DNA of 64,000 nt, from positions 79,897,656-79,961,655 of the forward strand of contig OW121847.1 in the NCBI GenBank assembly GCA_933228895.1, written 5' to 3'. A model generated the notes under the pieces. It had not been told where the DNA came from, ran no database searches, and saw only the letters and a list, made by a program, of their open reading frames with translations. A program made the translations under genes and the position numbers. Below, in pieces: positions 1 to 13,000 of the stretch (positions within the stretch are counted from its first letter, which is position 1; each line of letters begins with the position of its first letter). The DNA is from Platycnemis pennipes. Taxonomy: Eukaryota; Arthropoda; Insecta; Odonata; Platycnemididae.

Positions 1-1483
1 TTCTTCTATCGGCCAACCTCTTCATACGTATTAACATAATTACTCTCTTTTACATCCCTCATGACCTGTTCCATACATCTCATACAAGGCCTGCCTTTTC
101 AATTCCCCCCATTGACTTTTCCCTCAACGATTGTCTTCATCAGGCCATCATGTCTTAAGATATGGCTGACTTGTCCCATCTTCTTTTTATAGTTTTCAGC
201 AGACTTTTCTTTTCTCCCACTCTTCTTAAGATTTCTCCATTTGTAACTCGGTCTATTCATTTCATCTTCATCACTCTTCGGCAGCACCACATTTTGAATG
301 CTTCCACCCTTTTGTTCTCCATTGCTGTCATCGTCCATGCCTCACTGCCATTAAGAAACATGCTCCAGATATACGTCCTGAATTGTTTCCTTGTATTTCC
401 AGATGTAAGTAGATTCTTCTTTTGATAGACTGCCCGCTTTGCCTGAGCTATTCTACTGACTATTTCTTTCTTGCTTCGTCCATTGTTGGTTACTCAGTTT
501 CTCAGGTAGCAGAACTTTTTCAATCTTCCAGTTTTTGCTTCCCTAGTTTGATGTTGGTTTTGGCCTCTTCTATCTTGCAGTACACCAATATCTTAGTCTA
601 CTTCTTATTTATCTTCAGCTGATATATAGCCACTGTCCTTTCCATGGTTACTACATATAATCTTATTCAGATCTCCATCTGCCTCTGCTATGAGAGCTAT
701 GTCATCAGCGAATCACAGCATGCTTATTTTTTCTCCATGGATAGTCATTCCAGAACACTTCCCTTTGATTCCATGATGGCTCTCTCAATTTAAACATTAA
801 ATATTATGGGAGATAGTCCACACCCTTATCTCATTCCTTTCCTTATTCTTGTTTCTTCACACCTGGGTCCATATTTTATCACAACTATTTGGTTTTTATA
901 CAAACTTTGGATAATTCTTTGGCCATTGTTGGACACTCTCCAATTGCTTTCAGAATTCTAAGCATTGAATTTCAATCCATGTTGTCAAAAGCCTTCTCTA
1001 AATCCACAAATCCAAAATCAATGAACATCGGTTTGTTCTCTTCCATTCTCTTCTCTATGAGCAGCCGAAGGGCCAATATTGCCTCTCTTGTACCCTTACT
1101 TTCTCTGAATCCAAATTGATCTTCATCCTGCTTTTCTTTCTATTCTTCTGTAGATGATCCTTGTAAATATCTTCCATGCATGTTTCATCTGGTTTATAGT
1201 TCTAAAATATTTGCATTTCTCCGCTCTCTTCTTTTTGGGAATAGGAATGATGATGTTTTTCTCAAAGTCCCTGGGTATTTCTCTTGTTGAGTACATGCTG
1301 CAGATGGTCTTGTAAAGATGGGTCTTCTCTCCTCCATTTTTCCACAAGAATGTCTTCTCTACTACATTTTTTATTAGTTCTGCAGGGATATCATCAATTC
1401 CATAAGCTTTATCATCATCATTTATCATCTGAAGGTCCCTTACTGAAGCATCAAATTCCGATCTAAATATTGATGCTCCCATT

Positions 1484-1710
1484 CAGGCACGTAGCCAGAA
1501 ATTTGCTTTGGGGGGGCCTAGTCTTGCATAACTTGAAACAAATCAGCCTTGCCCATTTGGTCCCGACATGTTACAAATCTCTTCCCTTAATTTTCAGTGC
1601 TTGGTATTTACTTTTACAGTGCCCATACTTAACTCTTCTCACAGGTAAAGTTCTCTGCAAAAATCAGAGCAACAAAATTATTGGGAAAAAATTTCGTGGC
1701 TACATGCCTG
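1484..1710. mobile_element. hAT-type MITE inserted in the RTE LINE
   Basis: This is a 227 bp element with terminal inverted repeats CAGGCACGTAGCCA / TGGCTACATGCCTG. It is flanked by an exact 8 bp duplication CTCCCATT (1476-1483 and 1711-1718). The 8 bp duplication and CAG-type ends are hallmarks of hAT. It has no coding capacity. Removing it together with one duplication restores the LINE order. Confidence 0.85.
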
Positions 1711-2337
1711 CTCCCATTAATCCTTTTCAACTTTGCTTTCCTCTTTGATCACTTTCATGCTAAGATTGTTTCCCTTGTATATATCTTCCAGATATTCTTT
1801 CCACCTCTTCACTATGTCATCATTTTCAATCAAAAGTTCTCCATTTTTGTCCCTTATGCCATTGCATCTTGCGCTCTGTTCTTTGAAGTGGTTCCTCACT
1901 ATCCTATAGGCAGCTTCCACCTTACCAAGTGCACGGTTGTTCTGTGCATCTCCGCGATAGATTCTTCATCCAGATTTCTCTAGCTTTCCTGGATTTGTGT
2001 ATTTCATTCCTTATTTTTTGTGGCAAAGTGTCCCTTCTTCAGTTATCCATGTATTCTTCTCGACAACTTTTCTTCTTCCAAGAACTTTTGTGGCTTCCTG
2101 TAGTCCACATTTAATGTTTTCCCAACACTCTTCCACTGACTTCTCAGGTAGGTCCTCTCCTATGTTCTTTCCCACTGCTTTTTGATTTTGAACCTCTTTC
2201 AGTTTTTCTACTTGCCACATATTCTTCACTGTTTTCTTTAACTTCTTGAATTTTAGATGGCATTTCATCATCACTAAATTATGGTCTCTGTCGATGTCTC
2301 CATCTGGGTAGCTTTTGCAGTCCTCTTGATTTCTAAA

Positions 2338-2655
2338 GGGGATCTGGCTGGTGTGGTGGCTAGTATATTGGCCTCCCATGCCAAGGGCCCAGGTTCAATT
2401 CCCGGCAGCAGTGGATTTCAGTGACAAACCGGTCCCTACTTGAGTGCCTTGTGGAGGGCATATCAGTACTCCGTCCGTCGGATGGGACGTTAAGCAGTGG
2501 TCCCCTTGGTGCCTGTCGTTAAGAGTAGGCTAATGACAAGGCCGGGCTTCTCTCCACCCTTCCTCCATTCTCTAAAAACCTCATTACCCAATTACCCACC
2601 TATCCTATATGACACAAATGACCTCAGCCTCAGTCTCCTCCCCTGACTAAATAAC
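2338..2655 (+). mobile_element. AACC-tailed tRNA-derived SINE, copy 1 (in the LINE)
   Basis: A 318 bp SINE on the plus strand inside the LINE. The head has an A-box-like TGGTGTGGTGG and a B-box-like GGTTCAATTCC. It is flanked by 11 bp duplications TGATTTCTAAA / TGATTCCTAAA (one mismatch). Five further copies in the window define the family; in most of them the sense 3' end is a short AACC tandem repeat rather than poly(A). Confidence 0.85.
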
Positions 2656-3190
2656 TGATTCCTAAATCTCTTCTTCAATAAAATGTAGTCTATTTGAAAT
2701 CTTCCTCTATCTCCTGGCATTTTCCACGTGTAACTTCTTTGGTTGTGATTTTTAAACAATGTATTGGCAACCACTAACTTATGTTGTGTGCAGAACTCCA
2801 GCAGTCTTTCTCCTTTTTCGTTTCGATTTCTCAATCTATATTTTCCAGTTATTCTTCCATCTTGACCTTTGCAGACGACAGCGTTCCAGTCTCCCAAAAT
2901 AATTAGGTTTTCTTCTCCTCTAACTGTTTTATAACTTCCGTGATATCTTCATAGATGTCTTCCACTTCTTCATCTTTGTAGTCCGACGTAGGCATGTAAA
3001 CTGATCCACAATGGTATCTGTAGGCTTGGTCTCAATCTTCACCATTATATTCCTCTCATTTTACTGCAGGATGCTCTCCACATGCAGTCCTGCACCCTTC
3101 CTGAGCATTATGCCTACTCTGGATAAGAAGAAAAGAGTGGAGTAGCTGGGATAATAACTCCTTGGGATAATAATGTGGCGGTTTCCCCTT

Positions 3191-3854
3191 GCCTTCCACA
3201 TCATAGTATTATAGCTGTTAAAGTTAATGTTAACATGCCTGTAATGAAATGAGTGTTGCGGTACCGACCTCCTTGGCCTTCACCTCCACTCATATGAAGA
3301 AGAGCTCCTGTCTTCTCCTCCGGTTGATGGAATGCATTATTGTTAGCGGCCTCCTGTCACCACCTCACGGCATCTTTACAGGTTCTGTATTATTTAAAGG
3401 CCTACCTTACCCATGGATAGACCAATACCCCCTCAGAGTACCATCGCTTTTTGTCCACAACTGGTTATTCAATGGGTAAACGCGCTTATCTCGCAGCTAA
3501 CCTCTATATCTAGAGGTCAACCCACTATCTGCAACCCGGCAGATGCACTTGGTGACTTTAAGCTCAGCCGTGAAAAGATTGATTTATGACACATATATCC
3601 CCAGCATAGCAAACATAGCTATACACAAATAATTTATGAAGTTTTTAATTTATGAAAATTACTTTTGGGAGTTAATGAAGAATATAATTTTTTAAATTCC
3701 AACAGGAATTCAACAATCCTCTTGGAAATATCCTTTAGAAATACATCCGGAAGCATAAAATTGCTAAAGTATCATACCTAAGATGAGGTATTTGGGAACT
3801 ATAGGAAAATATCCAGAAAAGTGAATTCATTTCATTCACCCACACAAACCTTAC
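3191..3854. other. Intron of the PDS5-like gene, no feature recognised
   Basis: A plus-strand open frame of 76 codons (3249-3479) has no recognisable domain. The part up to about 3600 may be a further repeat, as it is less AT-rich than normal intron. Confidence 0.4.
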
Positions 3855-4012
3855 CTGAACCATAGAAAGAAGATAATGAGTCAACTCTTCCCTCTTGGAT
3901 TCAGCAATCATAAGGCAACGAATACACCACTTAGCTATCTCAGTATCCGATTTGGAACATGACTCTTGACAAATTAATATCAGCTCATTCATGACATCGG
4001 GATACTTGACCA
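3855..4012 (-). CDS. PDS5: PDS5-like exon 12 (last one in the window)
   Basis: The exon has 158 nt, phase 1 to 0. Its acceptor AAG follows a long pyrimidine stretch and its donor is GTAAGG. The codon split with exon 11 is TTG. The peptide VKYPDVMNELILICQE, DTEIAKWCIRCLMIAES, THYLLSMVQ matches the PDS5 block with P-R-Q-A-K-Y-A-I-H-C-I. An alternative acceptor upstream would add residues of the open frame (FDYFLHLHHE), but it would not agree with the exon 11 phase. Confidence 0.78.
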
Positions 4013-7000
4013 CTTCATGATGGAGATGAAGAAAATAATCAAACAAGAATGTATGAAATAGTTAGAAAACTAAAATTTCTATACTCATTAATGGTTGAAA
4101 TATTAAAAATGGAAAAGGGAAGATAATTTTTCAGCTTAAGTAAATGATTAGTTGTATTTTATCTTGATATCACAAAGAAGGAAAAAACAATAGAGCAGGG
4201 ATGAACTATTGAAAATTGAGGATTTCCCCCTCCCCCCATCCCTCCCTCAATCCCAGCATTTTATCATTTAAAATACAGCTCTGCAATTCAATATCTCAAC
4301 ATAAATGCTATCTGAATGGTTAATAGCAAATTTGATGTCCATTTTGACATGCAAACAGCATTGGAGAATAATACATTTTTTTAATAATGCAAGAACACAC
4401 GGTACCTCCCATTAAATAACTTGAGAGGTATACTGTGTTCCAGTAACCTTTCCCAGAGAATTACGTACATAACTCTTTATCTTCTGACTGCAGCATAGTC
4501 AGAATTTTAAGCACATGGAGTTTCACATTTCGACCTTGGAAGATTCGGAACCAACTGATGTATCTGCTCACCAATTGATAATCATAAAAGCCAGATAAAA
4601 ATGTAGCACTTGACACCTGAAATCAGTTAGAAATACAAGTAAAAACATGTAATCATGTAATTCTCAACACATTTTACATGAAAAAGGCAGAGTACACAGA
4701 TGGAGCAGGTACTTTGGGGTAATAGAATGGTGAAGGCCATTATCAAATACAGAATGCTGGGTAAGTTGGAATGAGGGAGAAAAGGAAAAAGTATTATGAA
4801 AAGTATGAAGAGGGGTAGGAAATACACTGATTTGAAAAGAGGAATAGCTCAAGGAAGAAGCCATTAGATGAACAAAGTGCAAATAAGAACAAGGGTCATC
4901 AATCAAAACTTGCTCTAGATGGCAGAAAATTATCAATCAATCAATTTTATCATTATTGCATACCTAAGTTTCATTTATAAACAATACATTTATAAGGCTT
5001 TTACTCTTTTTGTCAGGCTAAGTTCTTAATAAAATATATTCAAGATAGTTTTTCAATATTTCTCTATAAGAAATGAGATTGACAGCCAAGGACCAAAGAA
5101 ATCACAAACAGCTAACTAAGCTACTAACCTAACAGCTGTTATAACAGCAAATGTGTGTACACATTAATGCCAACCAACCAATAATGCAAGCCACAGCCTA
5201 TGCAGAATATCCCCTAAAGATCAGTTAACACTGATTTTAACTCTAACTGCCAAGCATAATAATTAAATTTCACATAAAAATGCCTTTCAATATCCAGACT
5301 TAAAGAAAAATGGAATAAAGTCCTACCAAAGAAGGTAAAAGCACAACACCAAGGTTGGTTGGTTGGTTATTCAGGGGAGGCGACCGACAGCTGAGGCCAT
5401 TTGCGCCATTTAGGATAGGTGGGTAATTGGGTAATGGTAGGAGTTTTCAGGGAATGGAGGAAGGGTGGAGAGAAACCCGGCATTGGCATTAGCCTACTCT
5501 TAACGAAAGGCACCAAGGGGACCACGGCTAAACGTCCCATCTGACGGACGGAGTACTGAACTTGAAATGCCCTCCACTACCCTGTTGATTTCTGTAACAA
5601 TAATGCCTGTTCCTTGTCCGTTTGGTATGCTTGTTGGTTCCTTGTCCAAGAGACAACAGGCAGGCGATGGTTCGTAGAATGTAAATTGGAACTCCTTGTC
5701 TGTTTCATGCCTGTGAGAAGAAGGTTACTTGTCTGTTCTCTCCCTGTTGTGGGTAGCGGCATTCTCTGTTCATTACTTGTTGGACCACAGCCAGTGAACA
5801 GGTTGGGGACTGTACACTGCCAGTTTGCTGTCTCTTCAGTAGGCTGTTAGTTCCTTGTCCGAGTGACAACAGTAGGGCATTGGTTTGTAGAATGTAATTG
5901 CAACACCTGGTCTGTTTTGTGTCTGTGAGAAGAGGGTTACTTCCGTAACAAAAATTTCCTATAGGCCACTCCTATAGGAATTCTATTGGAGTTTGGCCTT
6001 AAGACCTATAGAAAATTCTACTGGACCTAAAGAATCTTATAGGAAATCTACAGAACTCATAAGAATCCTATAGGAACCCACAGAAAATTCTACCAGACCT
6101 ATAGGAATTCCATTGCAAATCTGAAGACCTTAAAAAACTGGTAAAATCCCTTAAAAATAGTATAACTGTAAGAGAATAAGAGATAGGAATTTTCCTGACT
6201 AACACTGCTAGTACTATGTACCAATAATCGTCCTTATATAACTTTCAGGAATAACTCGAAAGAACAAGAAAAATAGAAGTATATTTAAACATTTATTGGC
6301 ACTACTTCAAATTTCAATAATTGCATTCACTTGCCAAAGTAAGATAAGAAATACGATTCCACATTTCAGACATAATCCATGATGTGACATAAGCCAATGT
6401 GACACCACATGGCATGAGAATCAAAAGTTGCGTTTGAGCTTGCTTCTGGCAAAAAACTAAATTTAAAAAGGTTTATCTGGGCATTCAGTAACCACAGGCC
6501 TGTTGGGAGTCTGTTCACTTTTGTCTGTTCGTTCCTTGTTTGGCGAAGTGCACAACCAACCAGCCCCTGCCTGTTGAGAGTCTGCTCACTGTTGATTGTG
6601 CATTTCTTGTTTGGCAAAGCACACAACCAACCGGCCCCTGCCTGTTGAGAGTCTGTTCAAATGCTTGTGGCCTGCCGGTTAAGGAGAAAGCTGCGAACGG
6701 AGTAAAATTTGGAAGGCCGTTTCAAAGTCGTTTCCATTTGTATGTGGTGCGAGCTTTTTTGTAGGCTGTTCATATACTGTTCGCTAAATCTCCAATTGGC
6801 ACTCAACAGGCTTCAAACTGACAGCGAACAGGCATTATTTTCACAGAAATCGACAGGGTAGGCACTCATAGTGGGGACCGGTTTTCCACTGAAAAATCCA
6901 CCAATGCCAGAAGTCGAACCCGGGCCCTCAGGATAGGAGGCCAGTACACTAGCCACCACACCAACCCTATCCCCCACAGCACCAAGCCAACTTCTTAGAC

Positions 7001-10000
7001 ATGTGAACATTACATTCATGTATTACTGATTTGTTACTGATTTTATCCGACCGGAGCGAATGGACTAAGACAAACTTAACTTCCAGCACTCACCAGGTAC
7101 ATCCCATGCATTTGATGTCATGGCAACCCTTAGATAAGGATATAATGAACATATCTCTATCTCACCTCAAGCAATGAAAATACATTCTCAATTGGGATTT
7201 CATTAATTTGTAATTCTTCCAATAAATTTGTCCTCTCCATCAAAATATCATCAATATATGACACAAATATCTGAAACAATAATGCAAGAGAGTAGTTAGG
7301 TAATTGTTGAGTGTAAGTTTTTGCAGCATGGAGAATTTCCAGTTGTCTTTTTCGAGAGCCGCTGCATGTGGCACTTTGTTATCTGAGCTTTCATGTCCAT
7401 TACAGGCTGTATCATCAGGGTTAAAATAACCTGATTATGTGGCCTGTCATTGATGCGAAAGCTCAAATAACGAAGCACCACAAGCAGCGGCTCCCAAATG
7501 AGACAACTGGAGAGTAATTATAGGTCTTCAATGTAACACAAAGAACAATGGTCCAATCTTCTATTCAAATTACTTGAAGGTCTAAAAGGCAAAAGTGCAG
7601 TTGGCCAATTAGTATCATAGAAAAGTATATTATTTTAAGTCCTCTTAAAATGTATTATGGTTTTGAAGGTTATGTATGGTTTAATGATGGAATATTAAAA
7701 AGATTAAGTAACCACATATAGCGAAAAAACATGGAGAATTTAATTGAAACTTGACATATATTTAGTAAGGATTGATGCAGAAACTCCTCATTTCATTATT
7801 AATTATCACTTGTCATGAAATTCAACAATTTCAAAGCAAACCCTTTCAATCATTACTGACCTTAAACGACTGCTCATCAAATAACCAATCTGAAGCCAAT
7901 TCAAAAATCCATGTGAATTCATCAGTATATTTCTTGTTTGCCTTAAAATATTCCTATAATTGAATATTAACTTCCGTTAGAGCATAGTAAACATATATAT
8001 CAATATTTATACATATGCTGACAGCAGAAACATGGGGTGGGGGACAGTATCATATAACAGTTACAAAAAGAGCACCTTGTTATAAGAGCTATAAAAATTC
8101 TTTTTGTGCATAACATAAATTTTAAAGTTCCCCCTGAGTCTGAAAAGAGTCTGATATGCTCCCCTTGCTGAACATCTATATGATCATAGGTCATTAAAAG
8201 ACATGATACCTTCAAACTAGAAATGCAAAAGAAAAATTTAAGTTTACAAATTTCAAAAATTGAATTCAATCACCTACTTCAGCTATAAAATAAAAGGATA
8301 AACCATGAAATTCCATGGTGATGATTATTGTTCTACTGGTCAGGGTAGGTTTACAATAACAATAATTTTGTTAGCTCCGTAGGATATTTAAAAATCAAAA
8401 ACACATCCAAAAAAATAAATGCTAAATTACACAGGTTTTAATGAGGTTTCAAACTCTGACAGGGAATATTAACTCTTCTCTATGAGATATTTACACAGTC
8501 CCTTCTTGAATTTACCAACCCCCTTTATTTTCTTTAAATGGCTTGTGAGGTTATTGTAAACTGTTGGGAGCTGGTATAAAGGACTGTTTCTATGTTGAGC
8601 ACTGTTATTATGAAATATATGAACGCCAAAATGTCTTCTTGTCCCATGGTAATGCACATCACCATTCTTCTCAAAACAGTCAGGGTGAGTTATCACAAAT
8701 ACAGCACAATGAAAAACATAAATACAAAGCAGTGTCAGCAAGCCATTTTCAGAGAAGAAAGGCTTACAACTCACTCTAAGTTGTAAGTCAAACATGGCAC
8801 ACAGGGCAGTTTTTTGCTAAATGAACACTTGTTTAGCATGGGTGGAATGACCCCAAAAAACAATGTTGTTACAAAGGTGGGAGTAAAAATAACTAAAGTA
8901 GACCATTTTCAATACATTGCATGATACAACGAACTAATTTTTTAGAGACATAGTTGATGTGATCTCTCCAATCAAAAGATGCATTTAATTCTATGCCTAA
9001 TCATGAGCCACTTTGAATTTATGGATGATTTTGAAAATTTTTTCCTACATCGTTTGCCTCTTTCCTCTCAGCATATGAGCCATCTCTTTTAATGATGTTC
9101 ATAATTTTATCCTCTGCCTCCCTTTCCCTGCATTTTACCCATTATGACAGTCATGAATGAAATACTGTCTTCTAATACTTATCTTGAAGCATGTATTATG
9201 GCTACAGTTTCTACACTGCATAACTTTCAAACATTACAAAAAATTAATACTTGAAGCAAAAAGATCTTAAAATGATATGATATTGATCAATTCCAACCAT
9301 GACCCCAGTGTTGTTTGGAAAATAGTAATGAGTCTACAGGTTGTGTGAAAACCATTTCTTGGTTGGTTGGTTATTCAGGGGAGGTGACCCACAGCTGAGG
9401 TCATTTGCCCCATTTAGGATAGGTGGGTAATTGGGTAATGGTGGAAGTTTTCAGGGAACGGAGGAAGGGTGGAGAGAAACCCGGCATCGGCATTAGCCTA
9501 CTCTTAATGAAAGGCACCAAGGGGACCACGGCTAAATGTCCCATCCGACGGATGGAATACTGAACTTGAAATGCTAGGCACCCAAGTGAGGACCAGTTAT
9601 CCACTGAAAAATCTGCCACTACCGGGAATCGAACCCAGGCACTTGGGATGGGAGGCCAGTACTCTAGCCAACACACCAACCCAATCTCCTAAACCAATTC
9701 TTCCCCTACCTCTTTCCTTTATAATGCCACTCTCATAAAAGATCATAAGGAAATAGCAGATAATTTCCTTGCACATCAAGACTTTGCAGTCCCTGATTAA
9801 CAACAATATGAATATTTGTTAATCTCTCATAATAGTAATCCCCTGTCCATCTTTTTTAAACCATGTACTGTTAAAGAATGAGATGAAGTAATTTGAAACG
9901 TGGGAAAGAAATTCTCATCTGGTATTGATGATGTTCCTGTCAACCTCCTAAAAGCTTGTAAACAAGAAATCATGGAACAACTTTTGTTCCTAGTCAATCA

Positions 10001-13000
10001 GTCACTGTATAGTGGAATCTTTCCTGATACCCTAAACACCTCAAAGGTTGTCCCAATATTAAAAAATAATGGAGATCTAATCTAATAATGAAAAAATCTA
10101 AAAAAACTACAGACCAGTTTCATTTCCAGTGGAGAGAGGGGTGAGCTAGGGGCAGGGAGTGGGTACATAAAGGGTGGGGGAATGCATGGTGGAGTGTTAG
10201 CTTATACACCCTACTCCATTCCAAATTCAGGATGTAATAAATTCTGTTTTGGAATTTTTTTTTTAAAGGAGGTTATCATATAAGATGGTCCTTATGCTAA
10301 GACTAGGAAATGGCTCAATGGCTATGAGTGACAAATCACCCAAGATGAGGAATTTTCTCCATTTAGCTTCTTTCTTGATTATTCTGAAAGATGTATAAAC
10401 GATTTTGATTGCAATTTTTTTACAATTTTAACAGTATAATTTCCCTATGAGTTGGAAACCATTATAAACAGCTATTTGTTTTATAATTTTAAGTTCTCTT
10501 TGAGCGCTACCTTGAGACATAGGGATACTGAATAAATGGTGGAACATAGAGTGAAATGGTGTCGATTCTTTGGGGAAATGATACTCAGAATTCTATCTTG
10601 CCAGCCCAGGTGGCAGTGAGGTAAAGTCTTCACCTGCTAATCCTAGGATCGTGGGTTCGAGTCCCACCTGGGTGGGTTTTTCTCCACCCAGGGCATGGAT
10701 GTTCGTCAAGCTCTGTTGGTTCAGCCCCTGGGAAACCTGATGACAGGCAAATGCCTATCAGGATCCCAGGGGTATATGGGCCAACAGAATAGTCCGGATG
10801 CAAAAAAAAAATAACATGAATGATTTGGCCAGTATCGGTATATTTCCAAATAATAAAAAAACCCAGTTGATGATTACTTCTGTAAATTATTACATTCAGA
10901 AAGCTAAAGGACCCACGGACCTCTCTCCATATCTTTCAAGGGAATTTAAAAACACAAAAAAATAAAATCCCTCCCTCCCTTCCACAAATAAGGTTTCTTC
11001 TCCTCCTCCTCCCTACTCCATTCCGGTGAATTAGCAGAAAAGGAACTATATCATGTATTTTGAGCTAAGGATGATGTGATTTAGTCTCAAAGCCTGTGGA
11101 ATTAAACATTTCACATGTGGAAGAACTAAGTTTTGTTTTACTTAAAGAGAACTCATTTTTTCTTCAATGAGGAATTATCCTCCTTAATCTCTCGAATGAT
11201 GATTCATTTGCCTCTTAATGATTTTCTGGGCAATTTGATAATATTTCTAAATCACTGATTCCAGATAGTCTCCGTGTGGAATAGACACCACTATGAATGA
11301 GATGGGAGTATAAACCCTGCCTCCTCTTCAACATCTCAGTTCCCTGCTAAAGCATATAAAGTAGAAATTGATCACCACAAACTTCATGAGTATGATTGAA
11401 GCCTATCCAGGAAGCAGTGCAAGTAAAATATACCAGGAGGTGAATATGTAAATGTGGTTAAATTCCTGATTTACTGCCTTCCTTACCAATCCTAAAATAT
11501 AATATCCAATAAAACCTAAAATGAAACTTGAAAAATCAAAGGAAGAAAAACTGTCCCTTGCAGAGTGTGTCTGAAATTGCCGCCGCAAACTGAGCTATTG
11601 AGTATCGAACCTCGATATATCGATACTTGGCGAGTGCAGCGGTGGTTGAGTTCGGTTGGACGAGTGTGGCCTGTGGACTGGTTAGGCATGGCGCTTGTAA
11701 CTGTATTTGTATCCGAAGTTACTGTTGTAATCCGGTGCGAGTGCTCTTATTAATAAGTGGCTTTTTGAATGGAAAATATTTTTGCATCATTGGTCACAAC
11801 AATCTGACAAGGATGGGATACGAACCCATGCGTGCTGATCAGCTGAGAAAGTGTTCAGCGTCTAAAGCTAACTACCCACAAAACCCTTCATCCTCCGATC
11901 CCCTCTGATGGAACCACCCGTTAACTACACCATCCCAACCCAATAGCACTGGCACGGAGAGGGATGGCAGTAGTAAAATGAATGTGGCAATGGGGACTCC
12001 ACTGACTGCAAATGGTCAGCACCCAGTCATGCAAAGGAGGAGGAGCCAAAGAACTATAAGACCTTCAGAGCAGTAGAACTTGTGATTGATTCCGAGAATT
12101 ATGTGTGGGTCTAAAATGGGCAAATTCCTGTGTTAACCCCTCTTACTAATTGCCCTCCTTTCATTTTCCCTGTTATCAGCAGGATTCCATGGCTATTTCA
12201 CAGATTTGTGATGTCGCCTGTGAAGAATGGATGGGGGCTGACATCATTCTTGTGTGCTGGGGAGGAGTGCAGGGAGTGTGTCTGAAATTGCCACCGCAAA
12301 TTGAACTCGAGTATCGAACCTCAATATATCAATACTCGTCGAGTGCAGCGGTGGTCGAGTTCGGTTGGATGAGTGTGGCCTGTGGACTGGTTAGGCATGG
12401 CACATGTAACTGTATTTGTATCCGAAGTTACCGTTGTAATCCAGTGTGTGTGCTCTTGCTAATAAATGGCTTTTTATATGGAAAACATGTTGGCATCATT
12501 GGGCACAACATCCCTGAACTGACTAAATATACATTTAAAATAATAGAAAGGACAGGAATTCAAAAATTAATTATACCAAAACTTGGTTGATTCCATCAAG
12601 AGATTTGCATGCCAGAGCATTGTTTATTGACTCCACTTCGGGTTTATCCTCAGAAAGCTTTCTTGAAAGAGCTATGACTGCCGAAAGAGCTGCCTGGAGA
12701 GGCAGAGGAATATGACGGCAAAAAGCCATTGCATTTAACATAGCTATCTTCTTCCTATTATAGACTCCTGCTCTACTCTCTTTGGCAAATTTTATGACAT
12801 CCATTAGATGTTTACAATTACTGTAATGGTAAGATTAATCATGTGAAAGCATTAAAAAAATATCTCAATTGATTTTTGAAATTAATGATTTTCAAATTCA
12901 GATCATAAGTTGATCAAATGTAAAATAAATTCACTACACCCATCATGTAACCAAATAAATCAGTCATTATTAATGTACTAACGTATGCCGTTGATATTTA

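Larger units (their letters stand above)
1..3190 (-). mobile_element. RTE-clade LINE relic, broken by two nested insertions
   Basis: Minus-strand fragments run in order from an APE-type endonuclease to reverse transcriptase. GDWNAVVCKGQDGR, NEKGERLLEFCTQHKL and FQIDYILLKKRF (about 2890-2650) are typical of RTE endonucleases. AYGIDDIPAELIK and IPRDFEKNIIIPIPKKKR (about 1410-1220) are RT core, and FADDIALIAEAD near 700 is the catalytic FADD box. Frameshifts and stops throughout show it is dead. It is cut by a SINE (2338-2655) and by a hAT MITE (1484-1710), and it continues off the left edge. It lies in the PDS5 intron after exon 12 in the transcribed orientation. Confidence 0.8.
5580..6858. mobile_element. 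1.28 kb DNA element with about 33 bp TIRs and TA duplication, inside a SINE
   Basis: Ends are CCCTGTTGATTTCTGTAACA and, read on the other strand, CCCTGTCGATTTCTGTGAAA; similarity continues for about 33 bp. It is flanked by TA on both sides. It has no recognisable transposase, so it is non-autonomous. It holds three internal repeat systems: a pair of roughly 100 bp units about 217 bp apart (5624-5720, 5841-5945), a 71 bp tandem repeat (6499-6658), and a run of degenerate CCTATAGGAA-like words. The TA duplication suggests the Tc1/mariner group in a broad sense, but the CCC terminus does not fit a family I recognise. Confidence 0.75.
5354..6975 (-). mobile_element. AACC-tailed SINE, copy 2, split by a DNA element
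   Basis: The SINE tail (5354-5579) and head (6859-6975) are on the minus strand and are separated by the 1279 bp element at 5580-6858. Outer duplications are ACAACACCAAG / ACAGCACCAAG. Excising the inner element and one TA restores the sequence seen in uninterrupted copies (ctccactaggcactc). Confidence 0.85.
11559..12510. mobile_element. TRIM-type LTR retrotransposon, complete with target duplication
   Basis: This 952 bp element has two 243 bp LTRs (11559-11801, 12268-12510) that begin TGCAG and end ACAACA, with many substitutions and small indels between them. It is flanked by an exact 5 bp duplication TCCCT (11554-11558, 12511-12515). The 466 bp interior has no gag or pol. It ends in a purine tract CTGGGGAGGAG directly before the 3' LTR. 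Near its start it has GATGGGATACGAACCCATGC, which resembles the complement of a tRNA T arm. It lies 66 bp beyond the splice donor of PDS5 exon 9. Confidence 0.85.

Noticed and set aside
10604..10674. Functional tRNA-Ser gene
   Set aside because: The variable arm of tRNA-Ser is missing and the unit continues into a body with a poly(A) tail, as in a SINE.
11627..12590. Two similar plus-strand open frames (93 and 146 codons) as a duplicated gene
   Set aside because: The similarity comes from the two LTRs of the TRIM-type element; the frames extend across LTR boundaries and have no domain.
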